DNA of 64,000 nt from the NCBI GenBank assembly GCA_002733665.1, contig NVWM01000011.1:1257-65256 (forward strand), given 5' to 3'. The position numbers were made by a program, and so were the translations under genes. Below the pieces are notes generated by a model that saw only the letters and a list, made by a program, of their open reading frames with translations, was not told the origin of the DNA and made no database searches. Source of the DNA: Lutibacter sp. GTDB taxonomy: Bacteria; Bacteroidota; Bacteroidia; Flavobacteriales; Flavobacteriaceae. Below, one piece after another: positions 42,899 through 53,600 of the stretch; positions within the stretch are counted from its first letter, which is position 1, and every line of letters starts with the position of its first letter.

Positions 42899-45868
42899 TT
42901 ACTTTATTATAATTTTCTTAGTAGTTACTGAATTTAAAGTGTTTATTTTTAAGTAATATATACCTGAACTCAGTTTAGAAGTGTCAACTTTATGAGGTTC
43001 AATTAAGTTTGTATTCTTTTGATAGAACACTAAACTACCAGTTGAACTAAATAACTTCAAAGTAACTAGATCACTTTTATTCCATTTAATATTAACATAT
43101 TCTGATACAGGATTTGGATATATTGAAATATTGTTAATTTCAAACTCATTTACACTTAAACTAGCATCATATAAATCAGATTTCCATAAGCCTCTCCCGT
43201 ATGTTCCTGCATAAATTTTTGCTGTTTCAGTATTTATTTCTAATTCGCTAATTTGAACATTAGGTAAACTATTGCTGAATGGAATCCAGTTGTTAGGTGT
43301 GGCATCATCTATATAATATACTCCATAATTCATTCCCACATATAATCCATTATTATCATTATTTTGCCAAACAAGGGCAAGCGCGTTAAAATCTGGTAAA
43401 TCATGTAAATATGATGTCCAATTTATTCCTCCATCAGAAGAAACATATACCTTTTGATCACTATTTGTTGCAACAGCAATTTTGTTAGCGTCAGTAGGAT
43501 GAATAGCAATTGAATTGATATTACCTGAATACCCATTTAAAGAGTTCCAACTATTTCCGCCGTTATCAGTTTTATATAAACTACTACCTCTTGCAGCAAA
43601 TAATATATTATTATTGCTTTGAGCAATTTTTAAATGATTTAAATTCCCACCAAAATTTTGTGAAGTAGAAATAGAAGTCCAACTAGAACCACCATTTATA
43701 GATTTATAGACTTCATCATAGCCAGAATAAATTACATCTTGAGTTATAGGATCTTGTTCGAAAGGTGTAATCCAATTTCCTGATTTTCCCTCAGGACTTG
43801 AAATTCCGTTATAAGATGCTCCTCCATTATAAGACTTATATAGAGATCCGCTCTGTGATGTGCCATAGAGAATATTAGAATCATTTTTATCAACAAATGA
43901 CTCCATACCATCAGCACCTAGCCAATCTGTCCAATTCCCATTAATATCCATTACCGATGTCCCATTATCTTGAGCGCCACCAGAAATAACTTCTGGATTA
44001 GTTTGACTAACTCCAATCTTATAAAACTGCCTTATTCCAAGTCCAGATGTTAAGTCGGTATAGTAGTCAGTATTAATTATTAACGGATTTTCGGCAACAA
44101 AAATACCGCCATCACTTCCAACATAAAGTTTTCCATCTACATATTCTAAAATATCAATATCTGCATGACAATAACCAACATTTGCTGCTGCAGCATTAGT
44201 ATGTGTCCATTGAGACGTTAAGTTAAAATTATCTCCTCCATCTGTAGACATCCAAGATAATACACCTGCAATATGAACTTCATTTGCATCGTTTGGATTT
44301 ACAGTAATATCCATATCTCTTGGTGCTTGTCCAGAATTATCAGACGCTGTAGAACTATATCCAAAATAATTTTTCCCTGCATGATTTAGTTCTGTAAATG
44401 TGTCTCCATCATCAGTCGATTTATATAAAGCACCAAAAACACTTCCAGATGCTTCTAAAATATACACAATACTATCATCATTTTCTGAAACTCCCATCAT
44501 TTTTGGTCCGCTATTTAAAATTGAATCAGACGACTCAAAACTGTTTTCAAAAAGAATGCCTAATGTTGTATCCTCTACACTAACATCATCAAGAGTTACT
44601 CCTCTACCATAATTTGATTTACCTTCAAAAGCAACATAATATTCTGCCGAAGGATTTGGTAAATCAATTATTATATCTTGCCAAGAAGTTATTTCACTTG
44701 TATAATTTGCTAATTCTATCCAGTTCCCAGCAGTAGATGTCTTGTATAAAATTTTTAATTCATCTATATCTCCAGCCCATTGAACATTACTATATGAGAA
44801 TTTAAGTTGTGGGTTTGTAGAGCCAGTTAAATCTAAGGCAGGAGAAATTAACTGAGTAACTGGATGGCTAAAATTCCCAATGTAAAATAATCCTAATCGT
44901 GACCCAGTTTTTGGAGCTACAGTATTATTTTGATTTGAAGCTGCTGAAGTCCAAACAGTTGTTCCTGAAATAAATTCTTGTGTATATACATTTAAAGGGT
45001 CATCTGTCATAAATGTAGCGCCACCATCTATTGATTTGAAAAACTTATTTCCAGAAGCATAAATAATAGCTGTGTTTCCAGGTTTAAATTCTATGTCATA
45101 GCCATTTGTTGCTAAAGGATGAATTATAGACCAATCTTGACCTCCGTTAATTGATTTAAATATACCACCACCTTGTGCACTACAATATAATTTTGAACTA
45201 TCTGTTGGGTCAATAAGAATTTTGTTGACATTGCCATTTCCAGTATCGGCAAATAAATTCCATGTTGAGCCGCCATCTGTTGATTTAAAGATGTTTCCGC
45301 TTGAAGATCCCCAAAAATAAGTCATAGAATCATTTGGATCAATTGCTAACGCATAAACATTTAAATTTGATAAATTATCTGTAAGAACTGTCCATGTTGA
45401 ACCACCATCAATACTTTTCCAAACACCACCAGTATTTGCACCAACAATAATATGATTTGTGTCTGTTTTGTCTACGACAATTGAAGTGATTCTCCCAACT
45501 CCAGGATTCCATCCACTAGTGCGATTCCAAGAAGTTGGTCCTAACTCTTCCCAATTACCTGTTGTAGTACTAAGCGATGATTCAGCATTTCCGTTTATAT
45601 AATTATTATATCTCTCTAACTCATTAAAGTAAAAACTAGGAGCTTTTAACATCCCATTTTCACTCATATTTCTTAAAGCATTGTATTCCCAGCGTTTATA
45701 TGGTTTATAACCCTTTCCTCTTTCTGTACCTACAATATTAAAGTAAGTTTCAGCCTCTTGTTGAATTTCTTGAACTGTATATGTTCCAGTTGCAATCATT
45801 CTTTTGTATTCTTGTGACCAAGAATTTTGAATAAAGGTTAATAAAATAAGTAAGTAAATTTTCTTCAT
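42899..45868 (-). CDS. T9SS-secreted VPS10/sortilin-like beta-propeller protein with inserted jelly-roll domain
   Basis: The 989-residue protein has a signal peptide (residues 1-18) and repeated BNR/VPS10-type blades with the word GGSTW/GGNSW following xDG (for example KSIDGGSTWTVL). A MAM/choice-of-anchor-like jelly-roll of about 140 residues (about 295-440, ending TLDDVSVEDTT) interrupts the propeller. A type IX sorting tail of about 80 residues starts near ISIYPNPVSEYVNIKW and ends GIYYLKINTLN...KKIIIK. It is thus exported across the outer membrane by the gliding-linked secretion system. Ligand or enzymatic activity is unknown. Confidence 0.9.
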   Translation of the reverse strand: MKKIYLLILLTFIQNSWSQEYKRMIATGTYTVQEIQQEAETYFNIVGTERGKGYKPYKRWEYNALRNMSENGMLKAPSFYFNELERYNNYINGNAESSLSTTTGNWEELGPTSWNRTSGWNPGVGRITSIVVDKTDTNHIIVGANTGGVWKSIDGGSTWTVLTDNLSNLNVYALAIDPNDSMTYFWGSSSGNIFKSTDGGSTWNLFADTGNGNVNKILIDPTDSSKLYCSAQGGGIFKSINGGQDWSIIHPLATNGYDIEFKPGNTAIIYASGNKFFKSIDGGATFMTDDPLNVYTQEFISGTTVWTSAASNQNNTVAPKTGSRLGLFYIGNFSHPVTQLISPALDLTGSTNPQLKFSYSNVQWAGDIDELKILYKTSTAGNWIELANYTSEITSWQDIIIDLPNPSAEYYVAFEGKSNYGRGVTLDDVSVEDTTLGILFENSFESSDSILNSGPKMMGVSENDDSIVYILEASGSVFGALYKSTDDGDTFTELNHAGKNYFGYSSTASDNSGQAPRDMDITVNPNDANEVHIAGVLSWMSTDGGDNFNLTSQWTHTNAAAANVGYCHADIDILEYVDGKLYVGSDGGIFVAENPLIINTDYYTDLTSGLGIRQFYKIGVSQTNPEVISGGAQDNGTSVMDINGNWTDWLGADGMESFVDKNDSNILYGTSQSGSLYKSYNGGASYNGISSPEGKSGNWITPFEQDPITQDVIYSGYDEVYKSINGGSSWTSISTSQNFGGNLNHLKIAQSNNNILFAARGSSLYKTDNGGNSWNSLNGYSGNINSIAIHPTDANKIAVATNSDQKVYVSSDGGINWTSYLHDLPDFNALALVWQNNDNNGLYVGMNYGVYYIDDATPNNWIPFSNSLPNVQISELEINTETAKIYAGTYGRGLWKSDLYDASLSVNEFEINNISIYPNPVSEYVNIKWNKSDLVTLKLFSSTGSLVFYQKNTNLIEPHKVDTSKLSSGIYYLKINTLNSVTTKKIIIK

Positions 45869-45931
45869 TGGAAATAGGGTATAAAATATTAGTTGATTGA
45901 TGCAGTTATCATAAAACTCATAATGATTTTT

Positions 45932-47188
45932 TTATTTAATTTTAAAAACCTCTTTTACTTTATCTACATAATCCAATTTTTCCCAAGTAAAGGTTTCAAC
46001 TTCTTGCGTTACAATTTTTCCGTCAGGAGATTCAAAATGTACTGTTTTAATTTCAGGAGTTCGTCCCATATGACCATAAGCCGCAGTTTCAGAATATATA
46101 GGAGTTCTTAATTTCAATCTTTTTTCTATTGCTGCTGGTCGCATATCAAATAGTTTTTCAACAATTTTTGATATTTCTCCGTCAGACAAATCAATTTTTG
46201 AAGTTCCGTAAGTATCAACATTGATTGATGTTGGTTTTGCTACACCAATTGCGTAAGAGACTTGAATTAAAATTTCGTCAGAAACTCCTGCAGCAACCAT
46301 ATTTTTTGCAATATGTCGTGACGCATACGCAGCACTTCTGTCAACCTTACTTGGATCCTTTCCAGAGAATGCTCCACCTCCATGTGCACCTTTTCCTCCA
46401 TAAGTGTCAACGATAATTTTACGTCCTGTTAGTCCAGTATCTCCATGAGGTCCACCAATTACAAATTTTCCAGTAGGATTTATGTGATATGTGATTTGGT
46501 CATTAAAAAGAACTTGAATTTTTGTAGGTAATTTTGCAATAACTCTCGGAATTAAAATTGAAACTAAATCATTTTTAATTTTTGCCAACATTCTCTCATC
46601 TTCATCAAAATCATCGTGTTGAGTTGAAATAACAATTGTATCAATTCGTTGAGGTACATTGTCGTCAGAATATTCAATCGTAACTTGACTTTTTGCATCA
46701 GGTCTTAAATAAGGAACTTCGCTATTTTCTCTTCGGATTTCTGCTAATTCAACCAATAAGCGATGACTCAAATCTAATGCTAAAGGCATAAAATTTTCAG
46801 TTTCTTTGGTAGCATAACCAAACATCATTCCTTGGTCACCAGCACCTTGCTCATCATAACTTCCTCTCTCTACACCTTGGTTTATTTCTTTTGACTGTTC
46901 ATGTATAGCACTAAAAACGCCACAAGAATTCCCGTCAAACATATATTCACTTTTTGTATAACCAATTTTGTTGATAGTATCTCGTGCTATTTTTTGAACA
47001 TCTAAATAAGTTGTTGAATTTACCTCTCCTGCAAGTACCACTTGACCTGTAGTTACAAGGGTTTCACATGCAACTTTAGAATTTGGATCAAATGCTAAAA
47101 AGTTATCAATAAGTGCATCTGAGATTTGATCTGCAACTTTATCAGGATGCCCTTCTGAGACAGATTCTGATGTAAATAAATATGACAT
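45932..47188 (-). CDS. metK: S-adenosylmethionine synthetase
   Basis: MetK makes S-adenosylmethionine from methionine and ATP. The 418-residue length matches. The N-terminal [17 protein letters not shown], the central [20 protein letters not shown] and the phosphate-loop [17 protein letters not shown] are all intact. The 292-bp upstream gap to the next gene holds no recognisable SAM riboswitch. Confidence 0.97.
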   Translation of the reverse strand: MSYLFTSESVSEGHPDKVADQISDALIDNFLAFDPNSKVACETLVTTGQVVLAGEVNSTTYLDVQKIARDTINKIGYTKSEYMFDGNSCGVFSAIHEQSKEINQGVERGSYDEQGAGDQGMMFGYATKETENFMPLALDLSHRLLVELAEIRRENSEVPYLRPDAKSQVTIEYSDDNVPQRIDTIVISTQHDDFDEDERMLAKIKNDLVSILIPRVIAKLPTKIQVLFNDQITYHINPTGKFVIGGPHGDTGLTGRKIIVDTYGGKGAHGGGAFSGKDPSKVDRSAAYASRHIAKNMVAAGVSDEILIQVSYAIGVAKPTSINVDTYGTSKIDLSDGEISKIVEKLFDMRPAAIEKRLKLRTPIYSETAAYGHMGRTPEIKTVHFESPDGKIVTQEVETFTWEKLDYVDKVKEVFKIK

Positions 47189-47480
47189 ATAGTTTTTATT
47201 TGTATTTAATATGAAATCTAAAATAAAACCCTAAAAAAAAGTAATATACTGTTTTAGCTTTTTTTATTTTTTCTGAATTTTTTCAGAATTAGAGGTTGCA
47301 ATCAGTTCAAATTTTTCCTCTATAGATTTCATCTGCGAAATTATAAAATTAATATGATTAATTGTTTTTTTTATAAAGAATTCTTTTGCCGAATAATATG
47401 AACAAAGAAAAGACTGATGCATGTCATACTTTAGTATTCTAAAATAGTATATTTTTGCATATTAAAGTTAAATAATAAAA
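47189..47480. other. Divergent intergenic region between metK and the ferredoxin reductase
   Basis: The region is very AT-rich. It contains a small hairpin TTCTGAA-N4-TTCAGAA (47271-47288) and, on the plus strand, TATTTTTG (47450-47457), a -7 element for the reductase gene. I saw no riboswitch or small ORF. Confidence 0.5.
47450..47457 (+). promoter_or_regulatory. Predicted -7 element of the reductase-ferredoxin operon
   Basis: TATTTTTG matches TAnnTTTG, 23 bp before the ATG at 47481; no TTG is found at the expected distance. Confidence 0.45.
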
Positions 47481-48536
47481 ATGATTAAAACTGACATATT
47501 AATAATTGGCGCGGGTCCTGTTGGAATGTTTGCAGTTTTTGAAGCAGGATTGTTAAAGTTGCGATGTCATTTGATTGACGCTTTACCACAAGAAGGAGGG
47601 CAATGTTCAGAGATTTATCCTAAAAAACCAATTTATGATATTCCTGGATTTCCAGAAGTAATGGCTGGAGAATTAATTGATAATCTCGCCGAACAAATAA
47701 AACCTTTTGAACCAACATATACTCTTGGTGAACGTGCTGAAACAATAGAAAAGCAAGAAGACGGAACATTTATAGTAACTACCAATAGAGGGACGAAGCA
47801 CAATGCTCCAATAATATTTATTGCAGGAGGTTTAGGTTCTTTTGAACCAAGAAAACCACCGATTCCTAATATAAAAGAATACGAAGATAGAGGTGTAGAA
47901 TACATTATTCGCGATCCAGAAATATATCGAAACAAAAAAGTAGTAATCTCTGGAGGAGGAGATTCTGCGTTAGATTGGTCTGTTTTCTTGACAGACGTTG
48001 CAAGTGAAGTAACCCTCGTTCATAGAAGAAATGAATTTAGAGGCGCATTAGATTCTGTAGATAAAGTCGCAAAGTTATATAAAGAAGGTAAAATTAATTT
48101 AATTACCGAAGCTGAAGTCAAAGAAATACGTGGAGAAGAAAAAGTGGAATCATTATTGATTAAACATAAAACTAAAGGAGATATCATCAAAGAAACGGAT
48201 CATTTTATTCCGTTATTTGGTTTATCTCCAAAATTAGGGCCTATAGCAAATTGGGGATTAGAGATTCAAAAAAATGCAATTATAGTGAACAACGCATTGG
48301 ATTATCAGACTAATATTCCAGGAATATTTGCGATTGGTGATGTAAATACATATCCTGGAAAGTTAAAACTAATTTTATGTGGATTTCATGAAGCAACAAT
48401 TGCAGTTCAGTATGCATATAATATTATCTTTCCAGACAAAAGATATGTGATGAAATATACAACGGTAAATGGTGTAACAGGATTTGATGGAGAAACCAAA
48501 AAAGCAGACGCAACAGTTGTAAAAAGTATTATTTAG
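47481..48536 (+). CDS. Ferredoxin-NADP reductase (thioredoxin-reductase-like type)
   Basis: The 351-residue flavoenzyme has the FAD-binding GAGPVGMFAVFEAGLL (residues about 9-24), the NADPH-binding ISGGGDSALDWSV near residue 157 and the late AIGDVNTYPGKLKLILCGFHEA. There is no CxxC redox pair, so it is the ferredoxin-NADP reductase branch rather than thioredoxin reductase. The stop precedes the ferredoxin ATG by one base, indicating translational coupling and a shared electron-transfer job. Confidence 0.93.
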   Translation: MIKTDILIIGAGPVGMFAVFEAGLLKLRCHLIDALPQEGGQCSEIYPKKPIYDIPGFPEVMAGELIDNLAEQIKPFEPTYTLGERAETIEKQEDGTFIVTTNRGTKHNAPIIFIAGGLGSFEPRKPPIPNIKEYEDRGVEYIIRDPEIYRNKKVVISGGGDSALDWSVFLTDVASEVTLVHRRNEFRGALDSVDKVAKLYKEGKINLITEAEVKEIRGEEKVESLLIKHKTKGDIIKETDHFIPLFGLSPKLGPIANWGLEIQKNAIIVNNALDYQTNIPGIFAIGDVNTYPGKLKLILCGFHEATIAVQYAYNIIFPDKRYVMKYTTVNGVTGFDGETKKADATVVKSII

Positions 48537-48537
48537 A

Positions 48538-48882
48538 ATGGATGATTTAGATATTACCATAAAAATTACAGATAGAGAAGGAGTTAAGCATGAGATTCAA
48601 GCGCCAACTGATATGGCAATGAATGTTATGGAGGTTATTCGTTCGTACGAATTAGCGCCAGAAGGAACGATTGGTATTTGTGGCGGAATGGCAATGTGTG
48701 CATCTTGTCAATGCTACGTCCTATCTGATCATGAATTACCAGAAATGGGTATTGATGAAGATATGATGCTTGCTGAAGCATTTTATGTAGAAGATAATAG
48801 CCGTTTAGGCTGTCAGATTCCAATAATTAAAGATTTAGATGGTCTTGAGATTCAATTGGCTCCTGAAAGTGAGAGCGAATAG
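48538..48882 (+). CDS. 2Fe-2S ferredoxin
   Basis: The 114-residue protein has the 2Fe-2S ligands Cys48, Cys54, Cys57 and Cys92 (pattern C-X5-C-X2-C-X34-C), in GICGGMAMCASC and LGCQIP. This is the adrenodoxin/Isc-type fold. It is encoded directly behind its likely reductase. Partner enzymes are unknown. Confidence 0.92.
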   Translation: MDDLDITIKITDREGVKHEIQAPTDMAMNVMEVIRSYELAPEGTIGICGGMAMCASCQCYVLSDHELPEMGIDEDMMLAEAFYVEDNSRLGCQIPIIKDLDGLEIQLAPESESE

Positions 48883-48969
48883 AATCAAAATTTGTAAGGA
48901 AATAACTTTTTTGAATACTATAATAAAGAAAAATGATTAAATAGTTGAAAATTAGGTTTGATATTTGAT

Positions 48970-48977
48970 TACTTTTG
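48970..48977 (+). promoter_or_regulatory. Predicted -7 element of trxA
   Basis: TACTTTTG fits TAnnTTTG; a TTG at 48945-48947 is 22 bp upstream, slightly too far. The trxA ATG is at 49019. Confidence 0.5.
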
Positions 48978-49018
48978 TAGTGTAAAACAGATTAATAATA
49001 AAAATTAAAAGATAAATT

Positions 49019-49336
49019 ATGGCATTAGAAATAACAGATGCTTCATTTGAAGAAGTAGTATTAAAGTCAGATAAACCAGTATTGGTAGATTTTTGGGCAG
49101 CATGGTGTGGACCTTGTAGAATGGTTGGACCAGTGATAGAAGAAATCGCTACTGATTACGAAGGAAAAGCAGTTGTAGGAAAAGTAGATGTTGATGCTAA
49201 TCAAGAATTTGCAGCAAAATACGGTGTAAGAAATATTCCAACAGTATTGTTGTTTAAAAACGGAGAAGTAATTGACAAGCAAGTTGGTGTGGCTCCAAAA
49301 AACACATACACTGATAAAATAGATGCGGCTCTATAA
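49019..49336 (+). CDS. trxA: Thioredoxin
   Basis: This 105-residue cytoplasmic thioredoxin has the classical active site WCGPC at residues 29-33 and cis-proline segment RNIPTVLLFKNGE. It reduces protein disulfides with electrons from thioredoxin reductase. It has its own -7 element and a strong terminator, so it is probably monocistronic. Confidence 0.97.
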   Translation: MALEITDASFEEVVLKSDKPVLVDFWAAWCGPCRMVGPVIEEIATDYEGKAVVGKVDVDANQEFAAKYGVRNIPTVLLFKNGEVIDKQVGVAPKNTYTDKIDAAL

Positions 49337-49360
49337 TTTTATAGACTCCAAAGATAATTG

Positions 49361-49392
49361 AAGAGGTTTAACATTGTTAAACCTCTTTTTTT
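49361..49392 (+). terminator. Intrinsic terminator after trxA
   Basis: The perfect 12-bp stem AAGAGGTTTAAC / GTTAAACCTCTT has a 3-nt loop and is followed by T residues. Confidence 0.92.
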
Positions 49393-49420
49393 GTTTCTGA
49401 TTTTAGTATATTTACCTTTC
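49391..49420 (+). promoter_or_regulatory. Possible promoter of the DUF58 gene, leaderless or nearly so
   Basis: TTG at 49391-49393, exactly 19 bp, then TACCTTTC at 49413-49420 (last base differs from TAnnTTTG). A start 4-7 bp later would be at or next to the ATG at 49424. Confidence 0.4.
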
Positions 49421-49423
49421 TGT

Positions 49424-50347
49424 ATGAACTTGAATTCTATAAAACATATTGCCGAATTAAAAAACATTGAACTACTTGCTAAGCAAGTGGTAGAAGGGTT
49501 TATTACAGGAATGCATAAAAGTCCTTTTCATGGTTTTTCGGTAGAATTTGCCGAGCATAGACTGTATAACAAAGGCGAAAGTACACGCCATATAGATTGG
49601 AAATTATTTGCAAAAACAGATAAACTATATGTAAAAAGATATGATGAGGAAACAAATCTTCGCTGTCATATTATTGTCGATAATTCATCATCAATGCATT
49701 ATCCGATAGTTAAAAACCCTTCGTTAGATAATCTTAATAAAATTAGTTTTTCAGCAATTGCATCTGCTGCTTTAATGGATATTTTAAAGCGGCAACGAGA
49801 TGCTGTTGGATTAAGTATTTATTCTGATGACTTTGAATATTATGCTCCTGAAAAAGGAAGTGATAGACATAGAGGAATGCTGTTAAATCAATTAGAAAAA
49901 TTGCTGCAAACTACTTCAGATAGAACAACAGAAACATATAAAGTATTGCATCAGATTGCTGAAAAAATTCATAGGCGTTCATTAATATTTTTATTTACTG
50001 ATATGTTTCAGACAACTAAAAGTGAAGATGAATTGTTCAAAGCATTGCAGCATTTAAAGCATAATAAACATGAAGTTGTGTTGTTTCACACCTTTGATGG
50101 GAAATTAGAACTTGATTTTGATTTTGACAATCGTCCAAAACGATTTGTAGATGTTGAGACAGGAGAGCATATAAATTTATATGCAGATACTGTCAAAGAA
50201 AAGTATAAACAAGGGATTGAAAAATATTTTAATGATTTGAAAATTAAGTGTATGCAATATAATATTGACTACATTCCAGTTGATATAAACAAAGGGTTTC
50301 ATCAAATTTTAATCTCTTATTTAGTCAGTAGAAAAAGATTTAAATAA
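49424..50347 (+). CDS. DUF58 protein
   Basis: I start at the ATG at 49424 (MNLNSIKHIAELKNIELLA). The longer frame begins in the trxA terminator. The 307-residue protein is of the DUF58 type with a vWA-like part: LRCHIIVDNSSSMHYP (metal-binding DxSxS-like), HGFSVEFAEHRLYNKGESTR and IFLFTDMFQ. DUF58 proteins are often encoded next to a MoxR ATPase and are thought to have scaffold or chaperone-like roles; no MoxR gene is nearby here. Confidence 0.82.
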   Translation: MNLNSIKHIAELKNIELLAKQVVEGFITGMHKSPFHGFSVEFAEHRLYNKGESTRHIDWKLFAKTDKLYVKRYDEETNLRCHIIVDNSSSMHYPIVKNPSLDNLNKISFSAIASAALMDILKRQRDAVGLSIYSDDFEYYAPEKGSDRHRGMLLNQLEKLLQTTSDRTTETYKVLHQIAEKIHRRSLIFLFTDMFQTTKSEDELFKALQHLKHNKHEVVLFHTFDGKLELDFDFDNRPKRFVDVETGEHINLYADTVKEKYKQGIEKYFNDLKIKCMQYNIDYIPVDINKGFHQILISYLVSRKRFK

Positions 50348-50364
50348 ATTTTTCACAAAAGGCT

Positions 50365-50394
50365 TTGTAGATATAAAAAACGCTATTATATTTG
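50365..50394 (+). promoter_or_regulatory. Predicted promoter of tRNA-Asp
   Basis: TTG (50365-50367), 19 bp and TATATTTG (50387-50394) form a perfect Bacteroidota promoter 18 bp before the tRNA. Confidence 0.85.
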
Positions 50395-50411
50395 CACCCG
50401 CTAATAGCAAC

Positions 50412-50485
50412 GGTCTGGTAGTTCAGTTGGTTAGAATACCTGCCTGTCACGCAGGGGGTCGCGGGTTCGAGTCCCGTCCAGACCG
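50412..50485 (+). tRNA. tRNA-Asp (anticodon GTC)
   Basis: A full cloverleaf can be drawn: acceptor GGTCTGG pairs with CCAGACC, anticodon loop CTGTCAC with anticodon GTC (50446-50448), and a T-arm GCGGG-TTCGAGT-CCCGT. The length is 74 nt and CCA is not encoded. A perfect promoter precedes it and a terminator follows. Confidence 0.97.
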
Positions 50486-50487
50486 CG

Positions 50488-50519
50488 AAAAGCTTCTCAA
50501 ATTTTGAGAAGCTTTTTTT
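50488..50519 (+). terminator. Intrinsic terminator of tRNA-Asp
   Basis: The stem AAAGCTTCTCAA / TTGAGAAGCTTT is followed by T residues, 3 bp after the tRNA. Confidence 0.88.
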
Positions 50520-50614
50520 GTGGTTCTTAATTTCTTTAATTACTCAATTAAATGTAAATTATTCTTACATTTATCGTTGATTTATTTGATAAATAATTTT
50601 CTTCAATAAAAGCT

Positions 50615-53600
50615 ATGATATTTAACGAAGACTCTAGAGTTAAAATACCCTCTATTCTACATTTAATACAATTGGGTTATAAATACCTTTCATTGAAAAA
50701 TAATGATTGGGATGAAAGCACAAATATATTTACAGATATTTTCTTCAAACAACTACATGTAATTAATCCTAGTTTGTCTGAAAGAGATATTCAAAAAGTC
50801 TATGATGAAGTTTCATTATCATTAGAAAATGAGGATTTAGGGCGTGCTTTTTACAAAAAATTGATTGATCAATCTGGAGTTAAATTAATAGACTTTGAAA
50901 ATTTTGATAATAACTCTTTTCATGTTGTAACAGAGCTCCCCTATAAAAAAGATGACGAAACCTTCAGACCAGATATCATTCTTTTAATCAACGGAATGCC
51001 TTTGGTTTTTATTGAAGTTAAAAAACCAAACAATCGAGATGGTATTTTAGCAGAGCATAAACGCATGCAAACGCGTTTTCAAAATAAGAAGTTTCGGAAA
51101 TTCATAAACCTTACCCAACTCATGGTGTTTTCTAACAACATGAAATACAATGATAAAGACACGCAAATGCTAGAAGGTGCTTTTTATAGCACCACCAATT
51201 ATTACAAACCTATTTTTAACTATTTCAGAGAAGAAGAAACATTTAATTTAGAGACACTTCTGAATCCTATCACAGAGGAAGAAGAAAATTTTGTTTTAAA
51301 AGACACCAATCTTTTAAGTATTAAAAGCAATAAAGAGTTTACCTCTAATAAAAAACCAAATACTCCAACCAATTCAATTTCCACATCTTTATTTCAAAGA
51401 GAACGTTTAAAATTCATTCTTCAATATGCTTTCGCTTATGTAGAAGAAGAAAAAGGTTTAGAAAAACATGTGATGCGCTATCCTCAATTATTCGCAACAA
51501 AAGCCATAGAAAACAAATTAGAAAATGGTATTAGAAAAGGAATTATTTGGCATACACAAGGTTCTGGTAAAACAGCATTGGCATATTTTAATGTAAAACA
51601 TCTTACAGATTATTATCAGAAGAAAAATATCATTCCAAAGTTCTATTTTATTGTAGATCGATTGGATTTATTAACGCAAGCATCCAAAGAGTTTACTGCT
51701 CGTGGATTGGTTGTTCATAAAGTAAACAGTAGAGATGAGTTTACAAGAGATATAAAATCTACCAAGGTAATACACAATAGTTCTGGGAAAGCAGAAATAA
51801 CAGTTGTTAATATTCAGAAGTTCAAAGATGATCCTAATGTTATAAAAAACAACGATTATAATTTAAGTGTACAGCGTATTTTCTTTTTAGATGAAGTACA
51901 CCGAAGTTATAATCCAAAAGGAAGTTTTCTAGCCAATTTAGAATTAGCAGATAAGTATTCTATTAAAATCGGTTTAACAGGAACGCCTTTATTAGGGAAA
52001 GAATACAATTCTAAAACCTTATTCGGCGATTACATTCATAAATACTACTATAATTTATCCATTAAAGATGGATATACTTTGCGGTTAATACGAGAAGAGA
52101 TAGAAACCAACTATAAGTTAACATTACAAAAAACACTTGAAGAAATTAAAGTACTACAAGGTAATGCTGATAAAAAAACAGTGTATGCGCATCATAAATT
52201 TGTAGAACCTATGCTAGACTATATTGTAAAAGATATGGAACAAGCTAGAATTGCTATGAATGATAATAGTATTGGCGGTATGGTTGTTTGTGATTCTTCT
52301 GATCAAGCAAAAATGATGCATGAGATTTTTCAAAATAAATATGCACCACAATCAGAATCTCTTTTAAATTTAGCAGCAGAAGAATCTGAGAGTTATGGAA
52401 ATAAAAAGAGAGGAAACAGCAAGATAAATTCAGGACAAGTCATTTTACATGATATTGGTACTAAGCAAGACCGTAAAGATTGGGTGTCCGATTTTAAAGC
52501 AGGAAACATAGATCTTCTATTTGTTTATAATATGCTTTTAACTGGTTTTGATGCTAAACGCTTAAAGAAACTTTACATTGGTCGTAAAATAAAATCACAT
52601 AATTTATTACAAACACTAACTCGTGTTAACAGGACTTACAAAACTCATAAATATGGTTTTGTAGTTGATTTTGCTGATATTCAAAAAGAGTTTGATAAAA
52701 CCAATCAAGATTATTTTAATGAGTTGCAAAGTGAGTTCGGAGATGAAATGCAACATTATAGTAATCTGTTTAAATCTGCTGAAGAAATACAAGTAGAAAT
52801 CGAAGAAATCAAAGATGTGCTGTTTAAATTCGATATTGATAATGCAACCGTATTTGGTGAGCAAATTTCAGAAATAAATGAACGAACAGAAATACGCCGA
52901 ATAGCAAAAGCCTTAAATAATGCAAAGGAATTATATAATCTTATCCGACTTTCAGGGAATTTTGAGTTGCTTGAGAAATTAGATTTTAGAAAACTAACAG
53001 TTCTCGCACGATTAACCAACGATAGATTAGCGTTAATAAATACAAGAGAAGCATTAGAAAATAATGTGGAGACCGATAATATCTTAAACACGGCTTTAGA
53101 AGATGTTATTTTTGCTTTTACCAAGATTAAAGAAGAAGAAATGGTATTGGCTGACGAATTGAAAAACGTCTTGCAGAAAACTCGTGAAATACTCGGTGGA
53201 AATTTCGATCCTCGTGACCCTATTTTTGTATCGTTACGTGAAGAGTTAGAACGTTTATTTAAAAAGAAGAATTTAAGCGAGGTAACCAAAGAAGAAATGG
53301 AAGCCAATATTAAAGCTTTAAATGCAATTTATGATAAAGCCAAAAAGTTAGAACGTGAAAACCAGTTGTTGAAAGCAAAATATGATTATGATGCTAAGTA
53401 TGCACGTATTCATAAACGCCTAATGGAAAAAGATCCATTAACGGATAATGAGCGTAAATTGTTTGACGCACTAATTGGATTAAAGACAGCCGTAGATAAG
53501 GAGATTTTACAGAACTCTAAAATTCTAGAAAACGAAAGTTATGTAGAAAAAATGGTGATGCGTATTGTAGTGAATCAATTCAAAAATGAACAAGATATTG

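Noticed and set aside
47189-47480. SAM riboswitch upstream of metK
   Set aside because: No SAM-I/II-like core is visible and the region is a short AT-rich gap with only a small hairpin.
49358-49423. Longer DUF58 protein with a hydrophobic N-terminus
   Set aside because: It would start inside the trxA terminator and its promoter; the ATG at 49424 is the reasonable start.
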